A stretch of 64,000 bases of DNA from contig NC_090709.1 of assembly GCF_040954835.1 (NCBI RefSeq), positions 46,074,490 through 46,138,489 on the forward strand, read 5' to 3'. Both the position numbers and the translations under genes were made by a program. Origin of the DNA: Lepisosteus oculatus (lineage: Eukaryota > Chordata > Actinopteri > Semionotiformes > Lepisosteidae). Below the pieces are notes generated by a model. It saw only the letters and a program-made list of their open reading frames with translations. It was not told where the DNA came from and searched no databases. Positions 54,700 to 64,000 of this stretch are shown one piece after another. Each line of letters begins with the position of its first letter. Position 1 is the stretch's first letter.

Positions 54700-57600
54700 A
54701 TGTTCCCACATCATTTTCTTCTGATCACTTGGCTCGTGACAAGTGGTGAGTGATACTTCAAGTCTAATTGTCTGGTGTTTATTAATGCAGTTTGTCCTGA
54801 ACTGGGACAGCCCATCTGCCCCCTGAGCACCTGTATCAACCACAGATCCACGACTGCACACCCACTCCCACACACTGTACTGCTGGAGGAAACCAGTCAG
54901 GCCAGGCTCCCAGGAGTGTCATTTTCCAAACTCTCTTCATCATCGGATTCCCTCTTTTGCTCAGGACTATTTTTGGATTTTTCACAACTTCATATTTGCG
55001 ATGAAAATCACATCTTATTATCCCACTCAGACTTTTAATGAGCAATGCGTATGGTAGCTGAATTTCTTGAAACCTTGAGAATATTTTAAGCATTTTGACC
55101 CTGTTCTACAGATGGATTATATCTTTAAATTATCTCATAGCAGGGATTTGATATTCTATATGGTGTACATGTATAAAGAAAACTGTATATGAAGATCGTT
55201 AAAAGGGTGGCTCAGTGGCACAGTAGTTGGCATTGCTGCCTCACAGAGATGGGGCCTCGGGTTTAATTCCAGACGTGCTGTCTGTGTGGAGTTTGTCTGT
55301 TCTCCAAGTATGCACGTTTTTACATTCAGGGCCGTGCAGGAGCCAGAGCATCCCAGCAAGCAACAGGTGCAAGACAGGGTTCACCCGGGATGGGACACAC
55401 ACACACACACCAGGGCCAATTTTCCCAACTAACCCACTAGCATGTCTCTGGTTAGTGGGAGGAAACCCATGCAAAGATGGTGGGGGGCATACTAATAGCA
55501 CTCCAGGAATAGACCCAGTGCTGGGAGGCAGCTATACTAACCCTGTGATGGCCATTACCGGAAATCTTAATGCAAAGACATAACATATTTAACCACAGAA
55601 TGTAAGAGGACTTAACATACACACACTGTATAGCACACCATGTCTGAGAAAATCTGAACTGGTTACAGCCAGAATTAAGCAACAGGTCTGTCGGTCTGAT
55701 TTCTACACACTTTGTGTCTTGCATTCGATTTATTTAAAATAACCTTTCTCCTCCGTTTCTCCCAGTCTCTGCAGATACCCCAGTCACCCCAGTCTCGGGG
55801 AGATTTGGGGAGTGTGTTGTCTTGCCCTGCGATGGAACAGCAGCTGTTGGAAACTCCGGGGATCAGATCGATATTCTGTGGAGACACTCGTTAGGAGACG
55901 TGTTGGTTTTCAGAAGCCAGAAGAAAGTTACAACCAACATGCCAGTAGATTGTGGGAAGAAACCGGAGCACCTGGAGGAAACCCACATGAACAGGTGGAA
56001 GAACATGGAAACTCCACACAGACAGCACCCCCAGATCCAGAATTGAACTCCATGTAGCTGTTTAAATCATGTTTGCAAATCAGTACTTGAGTGATTTTCC
56101 ACAAATGTAGTGATTCTACTGCGTTTTTTCAATTGACTAATTTATATGAATTGGTGACAATGCAAGGTTGCAGGATAGTTACGTGTATAGACCATAAGTG
56201 TATAGCCACCCTGGCTATACACTTATATATATATAAGTATATCCGTATTAAGAATTGAATCTACAGAAACGCCCACTGCGATGTCACTCAAGCGAGACTT
56301 CAGAGCCACAGAGCTGGGTTGGTGAGCAGACACGGATGACCGTGGCCAAAACACCATGCAGCGGGAGGAAACTGGTCAACTTCTAACGGAGATGGAGGCG
56401 CTCTCTGGGTGCGTTACTCTGCTCTGCTTAATCAATAAGTATGTTTTTTTTATCAAGTTCGCTTCGAATATCACGAGTCTGTCGAAAAAGGAGGCCTGTT
56501 TCTCCTACATCATGAGAAAAAGTGTGGAATGCGCCACTTCATTACGTAATCTATTTTATTGATTAAATTAAGGCTATATGTACTTTAAAGTGAAGTTATT
56601 TTAATTGCTTTTGATCTGACACAGTATCAGATATCTGTAGCAGGAGGTAAGAGAGGTGACAGCAGTTTTAATTCGATAAAATCTCCTTTCATCGAGCCTC
56701 TTGTCTGTATTCGGTCGGGTACTTGACATGACACCAGATAGTCGTTATTTTCACTGTGCTGTTTGGAACTTTCCTGTGCATTTAAAACATTTAACATAAA
56801 AACATAACATGAAACATAAAAATCATTTTAATCAGGAAGAAGTACTCGGTCACTGCTAATGTACGTTAACCTGATTCGCATCCAGACTTTCACGTATTTA
56901 CCTGCAGCTACATCCACCTGAGCTGATCTAATTTCAACGACTATAGTGTTACACTAGTTAAAGGTTTCTAGATGGGTATTTATACTTCCTGGTTATGTAT
57001 GCGTGTTGATTTGTCAAAGAGTGAAATATATCTCTGTGCATATTATTGTAGCGTTTGCAGGTTCTTTACAGAACAAGGACGAGTGGAGACACAATTAACA
57101 AACAAGCATTAGCTTTATTCGTTTACAACCACACAAAACCAAACACAGGATCTACACACACATGAGGAGACTGACAGAACACGTATACATAGTTAGGGTG
57201 GTAATTACCTAACAACACACTACACTTTTACAGGACTACACAGGGCACTAGAATCACTAGGACATTATTTACACAGGTAGGGTCAGCCGCTGGTCATCGT
57301 GCTGACCCTCAGACTCTCCCCGGCTACCACTCCCAGCATGCCCAGCGGTACTACGAGCGCCTAGGGGCGCTTCCTCCTCACCACCAGGCGAGGGCGTTAC
57401 ATTATTAAAGCCACAGTAACCCAGCTAATCTGATAGGTACTCGTGTCCTGAGAATTTGTCAGAAAACCCTTCTCGTTGTGTTCTGATTTTTTACAAATGG
57501 CATCCAGCACTGAGCATTACTGTGCTAGGTTTATCCATCAGATAGCATAAACTCGTCTGTTTCTGCTGTGGCGACCTTGATTCTATTCTGACAGCCGCTG

Positions 57601-58729
57601 GCGCAAAACTACAGACAATTCAGAGCCAACCAATTAACCCTAATTAGCTCAGCCAACATGTCTTCGGATTGTAGGAGGAAACCTAGACACGTGGAAAACA
57701 TCCAAATTGCACACAGAAGGTTCCCGTAAACTAGAATCTAACCCGCGACGTGAGAGGCTACGAGGCACCGCAGTGCTAATTGCCACGCCCTTCTACCGCC
57801 TTCAATCTTGTTTCAAAGGGCTTTGGTTTCGAGAGCTAAAGCTTATTTAGGGATATCTTCTCCTCTGTGGTCACTCTAGATAGCACGGCGTGGGGAGGTC
57901 ACTCGGGAGCGCTGGGGACGAGGTCTGTCCGACTCGGGGACACGGTGACCCTGCACTGCGACATCTCGCTCCGGTACGAAGCCATGTGGCTCATCCAACG
58001 GCCCGACCAGACTCTGTCTCTGGGTGTTATAGCCAGTAAAAACAAGGTGGGCCCCGAAACTCATATATCCGTCTATAGCGGCGACACCGACCCACGGTTC
58101 GGCGCCGAGCTGAACTCGACCACCGGCTCCATCAGTCTGAGGATCCGGAACGTCACCCAGTCGGACCTGGGGCTGTACTATTGTGCCGAGAGACACCTGG
58201 AAAGCCTTAACATTGGACGGGGAATCAGGCTCGTCCATGAGGGTGAGAGGGGTGGCTTTTTCGAGTTTTAAAATACAGATTCATTTTTTTTTTCAAATCA
58301 AACTACGACCATACAAAGCCTATCAAGTCAACAGTTTGTATCGAAAACACTTATAACTCGCCGTGAGTCATACTTTATTTTTGGAGAACACATATTAGAA
58401 TAAACAAGCAAATAAGACAGCACTTGAGCTGCAAACCTGAAGTGTGGTTTTCACAGAGCTGGTCACGTATCGGTGCTACTAAAGTACAAAATCAGTCTAA
58501 ACACCGTTAAGTTGCCAAGATGCAAACAAAAAAAGATGACATAAAGCTTAGTCTGGGTTGCAGGATGGCACAGTGGTCAGTACTCGGTACTCAGTACTGC
58601 TGCCTTGTAGAACTGGGGCTCTGGGTTCAATTCTGGACATGGGCTGCAGTCTGTGTTGAGTTTGCATGTTCTGTTTGTGTGGGTTTCTTTTGGATGCTCT
58701 GGGTTAATGCTGGGGGGTTAATGAGCCCT

Positions 58730-58780
<51 letters not shown>

Positions 58781-61700
58781 TGTCCAGGGTCAACCCTGCC
58801 TTGTGCCTCTTGCTTGCTGGGATAGACTCCAGCTCCCCCTGTGACCTGGATACAGCTGTTAGAAAATGGATGGAGGGATTAAGCTTATTTTGTTTCTAAA
58901 TATCCTTCTACAATGATAACGGTGTTGTTCAGAAGAAGGTGTAGATGATCATCCCAGCTCATCCCCTCACTATGAGACTGGACTGTCCTCCCTCATCGTC
59001 CTGCTGGTGACTCTTCCTCTCTCTGCCCTGCTGTCCTCTGGCTGCGTCTTCTGTCTCTTCCACAGAGCAGGTCAGTGTGTCTTCATACTCTCAGCCTGCT
59101 CTGTAACCGCAAGAACAGCGATCATGACAGAATCTCAACTTTATCGGAATATGATTATTACTATTATAAGGTTTATTTTTTAAAAATGAAAGAGCTGTAT
59201 GATAGTCATACACAATGACTAAAATCAAACTGTATTATTGACCAAAGAGAATCATGAGTAAGTATCATTTAAACATTAATGCTGCTGTAAAAAGTCTTAT
59301 AACTATCTGGTTATGAAACTATGAACCTTCAGTTCAGATGTTGACAAGAAGTGGCTTAAGATGCCTTTCAGCTAGTCTGCCTTACAGTGAAATACCATTT
59401 AAACCAACAGAGGTCAAGTTCAAGCCGTATAGCAGAGCTTTTCGTAAATCTCAATGCCTTTGTGTCCTGCGATGATCAAATCACCAAAAGAGCTGTTTTT
59501 TTTTCTGAACAGGTGCAGAAAATGGCCAGTCTCGTCCGGCACCAGTGAAAAAGCAGAGACATGTGCAGGTATAATAGCTCCTTTAAGAAGGCAGTTGTAG
59601 GTCTCCTTGAATCTAGAAACTATTGTAACTGTTGTAACGTTGCCATAGCCGGCCCAGGGACGCCAAAATGTAATGTAGTGTGCTCTCTGAAGGCACCAGT
59701 TTTGTAGGGTTTGGGCATTTACTGGGACGATTATTAATTGTAGCAGTAAATCACAAAATTGATTCTTTTGATGGCTTTAGAATCCAACCATACGATATAA
59801 CTCAAACAACGCACACACACAGGTACTAATACATGAGGATACATTTATTAATACATAGAATATGCATATAAACCTAACAGATCTTATCGAGAGGGTTATC
59901 AGAATACAAAAGATGTATATTCAATCAGTTACAAAGAGTTACACATATCAAGAGGACATACGTTCAGTATATCATTCATTTAGACCATTTCGTAAATGCA
60001 CTTGGTTATAACTTCTACATTAGATACTCAAAACAAGTACATAACTCTTAGGAATTAAATTGATATCAACTGGTTGGGATAACAATTGAATTCTCGAGCA
60101 GTAATGCAGTGAAGTTGAATACTCATCCAAACTCTGGGGATTCAGATCTCCTGCGGGCACAAAGAAACAGTTGCAGGCTGTTGCTGTCCAATCCGCGCTC
60201 TCTGGCTCGGAGCCAGGCTTTGCTGTGCGGCTTGCGACGGTGTGCTGCTGATGCTCACTGACCGGCTTAGTGTTGGCTTTAACTAGCAAAGTTTGCGCAC
60301 AGGAGAAAAGATGACTGTGGGTCCCAGCAAGTCAGGAAGAGGACCGGTTTGTTCCTGATGAAGAGCTAGTTCTGAATAGTGATTCAGCTGTCCACAGTTC
60401 TGACCTGTCCACGAGGCCTGCTGCTGGTGCTAACCTCAGGTGGATCCTCTGGTTACTCTCTGGCAACCTCCGCTCTAGACTCTTAGAACAAAGGAAAGTT
60501 TTGGCACTCGGACACACTGGCCGTTCCGTGGTTGTCCGGGCTGAGTCTCAGGATGGTCAGGAGGCGCGCTGCGAGAATGTCCTGCCCTTGGGAGCCTTCT
60601 GCTCCTGGGCCGTCCTGCCCTGGAATTCTCCTTTGAATTCCCTTTAAGATTGTCCACAGAATTCTACACTAAAGGCTCTCTGTGTTGCCTGTTTTTACCT
60701 GGAGGAACTTCTGCTCGTTGATTGGCTGAAAGTTCCATGGGCATCAGAGTCCCACGTGGGTTACTCGGCCCTACCAGTCCCTGATTGGTTGATCAAGGTG
60801 AGATATGAGTCACTTACTCCTGACACCTAGGAATGCAGTCCAGATGTCCATCTGGCACTCCCTACACAGATAGGCGCCAATGGATGACCATTGATCATGA
60901 TAGCCAGGCTTAGCTAAGTGCATCCCCCTTTGGGAGCTGTCCTAGGAAACCTTATCAAAGGAAACCTTAAATCAGTCTGCATGAATAGTTTCTCTGTGGC
61001 TGCACCACAGAGATGAACAGAGAGATGAGGCCTAATTTGGGAAAGCTCAGAAACACTTAATTCTGCCTTATTAATAAGCCTCGCCGCTACACTGTGAAGC
61101 ATCTCCCACTGCAGGTTTTGAGAAGTAATGCTGTCAAGACTCCTGTCTTGTGCCTCTTGCATGCTGGGATAGACTCCAGCTCCCCCCTGTGCCCCTGTAC
61201 TGGATACAGCTGTTAGAAAATGGAAGTTTGAATGTTGCTAAGTATTGGAAACAACCCTTTTTAAAAAAAAATACCTCTTTGAAGGACTTCTGCAGTTAGG
61301 TTGGTGGCTAGCAGGAAGAGAAAATGTTTCCTGTCACATTTCTTCCCAAACTTGATTGATAAGTGGGTAAAAAAAAAGTGTGGACAAATGTAAACAAGTG
61401 TAAACATCGCAGTCTCCTCCAAGACTCAAGATGTCAGCCAGTGGTTACTGACAAAAAGCATGTACGTACATGTATAACTGAGGACGGGAGCTGCTTCTTT
61501 ACACAAAGGTTGGTCGGCGGTGGGGAACAAGCTGCCCAGCTGTGTTGTTGAAGCTTCTCTCAAGACACAGCTGGATGAGACCCTCCAATCAGGACAGGAG
61601 GTGCTTCTTTACACAGAGGGTGGTGGGAGTGTGGAACAAGCTGCCCAGCCATGTTGTTGAAGCTTCTCTCAGGACACAGCTGGGTGAGATTCTCAGATCA

Positions 61701-61840
61701 ATGACCTGCGAACCACCAGCGCTACCTGGGCTGAATGAAGACCTCCCGTTTGTAACTTACGTTCTGATTTGTATTTCTTTGCCTGTTTCCAGGAAGAAGG
61801 CCGGTATGAGAATGCAGGCTTCGTCACTGCTCAAAGATAA
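54700..61840 (+). CDS. V-type Ig receptor C (leader, V, TM, two tail exons)
   Basis: Exons: 54700-54745 (leader MFPHHFLLITWLVTS; an acceptor, TTATTGCAG, lies just upstream, so a 5' non-coding exon exists), 57880-58242 (V domain), 58945-59070 (TM), 59513-59568, 61793-61840. Phases 1,1,1,0 agree and give 212 residues without a stop. The V domain has TLHCDI, MWLIQRP, SDLGLYYCAE and a J-like NIGRGIRLVHE, recalling NITR or TCR-type V domains. Two N-glycosylation sites (NST, NVT) are seen. The TM helix has no charged residue. The tail ends RYENAGFVTAQR: a YxN (Grb2-type SH2) motif, not an ITIM. AATAAA is at 62040-62045. The 3.1-kb first intron holds a broken second V exon; the last intron holds a solo LTR. 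Confidence 0.75.
55203..55330 (+). mobile_element. SINE (family 2), 5' half
   Basis: Head GTGGCTCAGTGGCAC, then GCATTGCTGCCTCACAG and CTGTCTGTGTGGAGT. It runs straight into a reversed copy of the same family (55331-55540), forming a head-to-head pair. Confidence 0.7.
55331..55540 (-). mobile_element. SINE (family 2), reversed
   Basis: It reads CCCAGCAAGCAACAGGTGC, a CA run (55391-55411), then GGGAGGAAACCCATGC and GGGAGGCAGCTATAC. Confidence 0.65.
55775..55929 (+). pseudogene. extra Ig V exon, interrupted by a SINE
   Basis: After the acceptor CTCTGCAG the exon would join the leader in phase 1 (G plus AT gives Asp). It reads DTPVTPVSGRFGECVVLPCD, GDQIDILWRHSLGDVLVF and then RSQKK, the first half of a V domain with the first Cys and the Trp. 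A reversed family-2 SINE (55930-56050) replaces the second half, and the frame runs on through it to a stop at 56046. It is either a lost outer domain of receptor C or the rest of another receptor. Confidence 0.65.
55930..56050 (-). mobile_element. SINE (family 2), reversed, inside a V exon
   Basis: It reads AACCAACATGCCAGTAG, GGGAAGAAACCGGAGCACC, CTCCACACAGACAGCACCC and AATTGAAC: the family-2 sequence on the minus strand. Confidence 0.75.
56055..57040. other. intron/intergenic, no gene seen
   Basis: A short frame at 56356-56562 has a hydrophobic part but no match to a leader exon with a phase-1 donor. Nothing else seen. Confidence 0.4.
57047..57401 (-). mobile_element. fossil solo LTR (355 bp)
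   Basis: It starts TGTAGCG, ends GTTACA, and is flanked on both sides by TTAT (57043-57046 and 57402-57405), a 4-base target duplication. An AATAAA on the minus strand (CTTTATTCG near 57113) suggests minus orientation. The family is different from the 1.4-kb LTRs. It lies in the first intron of receptor C. Confidence 0.7.
57600..57790 (-). mobile_element. SINE (family 2)-like, reversed and worn
   Basis: It reads CAGAGCCAACCAATTAACCC, TAGGAGGAAACC, and TGCTAATTGCCACGCCC at the head end. It is older than the other copies by its many changes, and ends about 90 bases before the V exon. Confidence 0.5.
58556..58875 (+). mobile_element. SINE (family 2) in receptor C intron
   Basis: A long copy: GGCACAGTGGTCAGTACTC, CTGGGTTCAATTCTGG, a GT run, CCTTGTGCCTCTTGC, CTGGGATAGACTCCAGC, GGATACAGCTGTTAGAAAAT. 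It occupies the same intron position as the copy in receptor A. Confidence 0.8.
58731..58778. repeat. (GT)24 microsatellite
   Basis: 48 uninterrupted bases of GT inside the SINE; the SINE family carries a short GT stretch here that has expanded. Confidence 0.95.
59633..61091 (-). mobile_element. fossil solo LTR, same family as the 20.9-27.8 kb element
   Basis: It aligns end to end with the LTRs of the large fossil. It starts TGTAAC and ends CGCCGCTACA, with CTGT on both sides (59629-59632 and 61092-61095), a 4-base target duplication. It carries the same primer-binding-like core (near 59652-59666) at its outer end. It lies in the last intron of receptor C and presumably arose by recombination between two LTRs. 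It is more diverged than the paired LTRs are from each other. Confidence 0.88.
61143..61223 (+). mobile_element. SINE (family 2), 3' end
   Basis: Only the tail half: CTTGTGCCTCTTGCATGC, TGGGATAGACTCCAGC, ACTGGATACAGCTGTTAG. Confidence 0.65.
61400..61720 (+). repeat. CR1-like dispersed repeat, two tandem pieces
   Basis: The blocks CTTCTTTACACA, GGAACAAGCTGCCCAGC and GTTGTTGAAGCTTCTCTC occur twice (from about 61490 and 61600). A related copy is at 62400-62660 and a reversed one at 34215-34345. Confidence 0.55.
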
Positions 61841-62238
61841 CTAGCTCTCTGGAAGAGCTCTGAGCTTAGACCTGTACTCAGTGGTCTAAGCTGTGCTCTC
61901 TCTGCTCTGCACCCTCAAATGGACCCACAAACTCGAACTTAACGAAAGCAGCAGCACTGATCACCTCTCAGTTTGAAACATACTGTACTGTGTATAGAAT
62001 ATTTGTCCATCTATGCAATGTGCATAAAACCCCAATATAAATAAACACAAAAACTGTGCCACCTGATGCATTCTCCCCTTATGTAACTGTATTGTGAAAT
62101 ATATTTCTGGAATGCAGAGTGCCATCTCATTTTAAATAGGAGGCTTATACACCTACAAGATTATCATCTTCATACACTCTTACACATTGCACTGACCTAT
62201 TCCCTGATTACCGTGTCCTGGGGACCACAGCCACTGAC

Positions 62239-62360
62239 CTGATCTGTGGAAGAGACAGGAGACGCAGCCGGAGGACAGCAGGGCAGAGAGGGAGAGTCAC
62301 CAGCAGGACGAAGAGGCAGGACAGTCCAGTCTCACAGTGAGGGGACAAGCTGGGTTGGTC
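62239..62360 (-). pseudogene. inverted relic TM exon of the receptor family
   Basis: The minus strand reads like the TM exons of receptors A and C (ACTGGACTGTCCTGCCTC, CTGCTGGTGACTCT, TTCCACAGATCAG then GTCAGTGG). Two bases are missing in the CTCTCT run, which shifts the frame. No V or tail exon lies with it. Confidence 0.75.
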
Positions 62361-62399
62361 GTCAACTTTGATTAAAGCACAGTATTTTCATTATCGCCA

Positions 62400-62660
62400 A
62401 CCGTTGTTTGGGTTTACCGATTCTGTCAGTGCCTACACATGCAACACTGGAAAACAAGCTGACCCGCCCTGTTGTTGAAGCCGAAAACCTGGCTCCTCTC
62501 AAGATACAGCTGGGTGAGCTTCTCCAGTCAGGACAGGAGGCTCTACTGTACACAGAGAGGGGTGGGGGTGTGGAACAAGCTGATACCCTGGCTTCTCTCC
62601 AGACACAGCTGTTGTCAGTGAGCTATACTGAAAAACTACAGTTCTTCCAACAAGTGTAAA
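62400..62660 (+). repeat. CR1-like dispersed repeat
   Basis: Contains GTTGTTGAAGCCGAAAACC, CAAGATACAGCTGGGTGAG and ACACAGAGAGGGGTGGGGG, related to 61400-61720. Confidence 0.5.
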
Positions 62661-62664
62661 GGAT

Positions 62665-63400
62665 TTCAAACAGGACATGTCTTGTGTAATATTGTGTCCA
62701 CAGAATTTGAGGATTGTCAGTGCCGTCCTCAAATCAAACCACAGCTTAAAGTGTTTAATGGTTCTAATGAATAGTCACCTGCAGACTCACTAACTGCAGA
62801 CTGAGCCCCTGGCCTCTGCCTGAGCTGTTCATCTGGTCCCTCTGAAGTAGGAGGAAGTGCTTGTGGCTGAGAGAGTACAGACCCCCAGGGTCCTGCAGTA
62901 GCTCAGTGGTGTGAACTATGAGCACAGAGAGGAGCTGTGCAGTTTGGCTGCTCTCTGTGGTGTCTGTGCTCAGGCAGGGCTCACACTGACCGCAGGGAAA
63001 CTAGGCGGTTGAGCTCAGAGCAGAGCGAAGCACAAACCAGGACAACAAACTCACTAGATTCTGTCTGACTGCACACAGGAAAGACAGAGCCTCATCTGTG
63101 CCTCTAGCTGACACCGGCTTCAGTTACAAATAAACCAGTTAACTCCTTCTCAAAGGGCTAAATAAAGTGACGGAGGGATTTATTTACTTTTTAATGTTTT
63201 TTGTTAATGTTTTGTAAATTTGGCCTAAATATAAAAGATACACTACAGGTTTGATTAAAAAACAAAAATAAGTAAGCTACACGCACTGTGTGAGACTGCT
63301 TTTAGCCTCATACTCATCCCTATTTAATACGATCTCCTCTGTTTCCATCTTAAAGTCAGTAACTTACACTTGGAGATTACCATGAGCAAAAGCTGACTAT
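62665..63400. other. intergenic, no gene seen
   Basis: Frames are short. A stretch near 62830-63010 is rich in GAGAG and CTG-type motifs but shows no domain. Confidence 0.4.
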
Positions 63401-63404
63401 TCAG

Positions 63405-63610
63405 GGGTGAGTTTCCCGAAAGCATCGTAGCGCTAAGAACATCGTAAACTTGCTCTTAAGATCGATCGTTAATTTACGAGTGTTTCCCAAAACCTATCGT
63501 AACTAAAGTAGAACGTTAAATCCTTAGTAATCTACGTGCTCCCCGACCCACTCGTTAATCACTAAGTGCTTCTTAAACTGGCTACTTCTTGCGCCAACCT
63601 TAGCGACAGA
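63405..63610. mobile_element. Harbinger-like DNA transposon end
   Basis: It opens GTTTCCCGAAAGCATCGTAG and repeats variants inside (GTGTTTCCCAAAACCTATCG, ATCGTAACTAAAG), the pattern of fish Harbinger/MITE ends. The opposite end was not found. Confidence 0.4.
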
Positions 63611-63896
63611 GATCGCCAGACAGAGCACATTCAATTCACGTCATGGGAATTCTCTGGAAATATAGAATACTGAGATTTTATATTAAGGATTTTGATATTT
63701 TGTTGTACTATGCAAGAGGAAATTCGAAAAAATAGCATTTATTTATACAGTAATTAATTTATTAGTCATCTTGGGTAAATTTCATATTCATAAGTCAAAT
63801 GTTTTAATATTACTCCCTCTTTTAGTACTTTTGGGGTGGGGTTTAAATTGTATTTAAATTCCATAAAGAACGTGAACCATGTAACACGTATTACAA

Positions 63897-64000
63897 TGTA
63901 GCGCCACGCAGGGCGGGCTGAGAACAGCACCTGGACTGTATATAGTGGGACGGAGGCTGGGATATAGTCTCTTCCCTTCGTGTGTGTGTATGTTAGTGTA
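63897..64000 (+). mobile_element. possible fossil LTR start at the window edge
   Basis: It begins TGTAGCGCC and shares blocks with 46430-46610. A TATATAG stretch lies near 63941. It runs off the window, so the type is uncertain. Confidence 0.3.

Noticed and set aside
57876-58238. Minus-strand frame of 120 residues
   Set aside because: Exact antisense of the V exon of receptor C.

Overview
The window reads as nuclear DNA of a ray-finned fish. The evidence is vertebrate-type tRNA genes (including an intron-bearing tRNA-Leu-CAA), fish-style SINE and LINE families, and compact multi-exon immunoglobulin-superfamily (IgSF) receptor genes whose exons all join in phase 1. The repeat mix would suit a non-teleost such as a gar or bowfin, but I cannot fix the species. 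There is no bacterial gene, CRISPR array or operon.

Layout. 1-2.6 kb: wreck of a Tx1/L1-like LINE (three CCHC knuckles, then an APE endonuclease). 2.6-7.3 kb: tRNA cluster (Val-AAC, Phe, Asp, Val-CAC, His, a second Phe, several dead copies) built from a duplicated 1.4-kb module and an inverted, decayed Asp-Val module. 7.3-13 kb: mostly AT-rich, with a TATA/AP-1 promoter-like patch and a BEN-domain reading frame (11741-12289). 14.3-19.3 kb: duplicated unit, each copy ending in a tRNA-Leu gene (CAA with intron; AAG), with a worn Leu-TAG inside the second. 20.9-27.8 kb: fossil LTR retroelement on the minus strand with about 1.4-kb LTRs, a Gag-like frame and an Env-like membrane frame but no recognisable pol. 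27.8-29.8 kb: array of about 145-bp degenerate tRNA-like monomers that flips direction across a long near-perfect hairpin. 30.3 kb: CCAAT-box cluster without an obvious gene.

32.4-36.3 kb: a complete five-exon IgSF receptor on the minus strand (signal peptide, three Ig domains, TM segment, short tail; 366 codons). 37.6-41.8 kb: intact L1-type ORF1, then a LINE whose ORF1 carries an SGNH-esterase domain. 42-48 kb: repeats, a dead tRNA-Lys and the 3' end of a CR1/L2-type LINE.

49.5-62.4 kb: small family of V-type Ig receptors on the plus strand. Copy A (49.5-52.0) keeps its TM exon and an ITIM-bearing tail but its V exon is cut. Copy C (54.7-61.8) has an uninterrupted exon set (leader, V, TM, two tail exons) with a different tail carrying a YxN motif; a solo LTR sits in its last intron. 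A broken extra V exon lies inside copy C, and an inverted relic TM exon lies downstream. The same SINE at the same intron position in A and C shows they arose by duplication.

The supported protein-coding genes are the minus-strand IgSF receptor, receptor C, probably the BEN-domain frame, and receptor A as a damaged relative. All rest on eye reading of frames, splice sites and motifs; no search was run.
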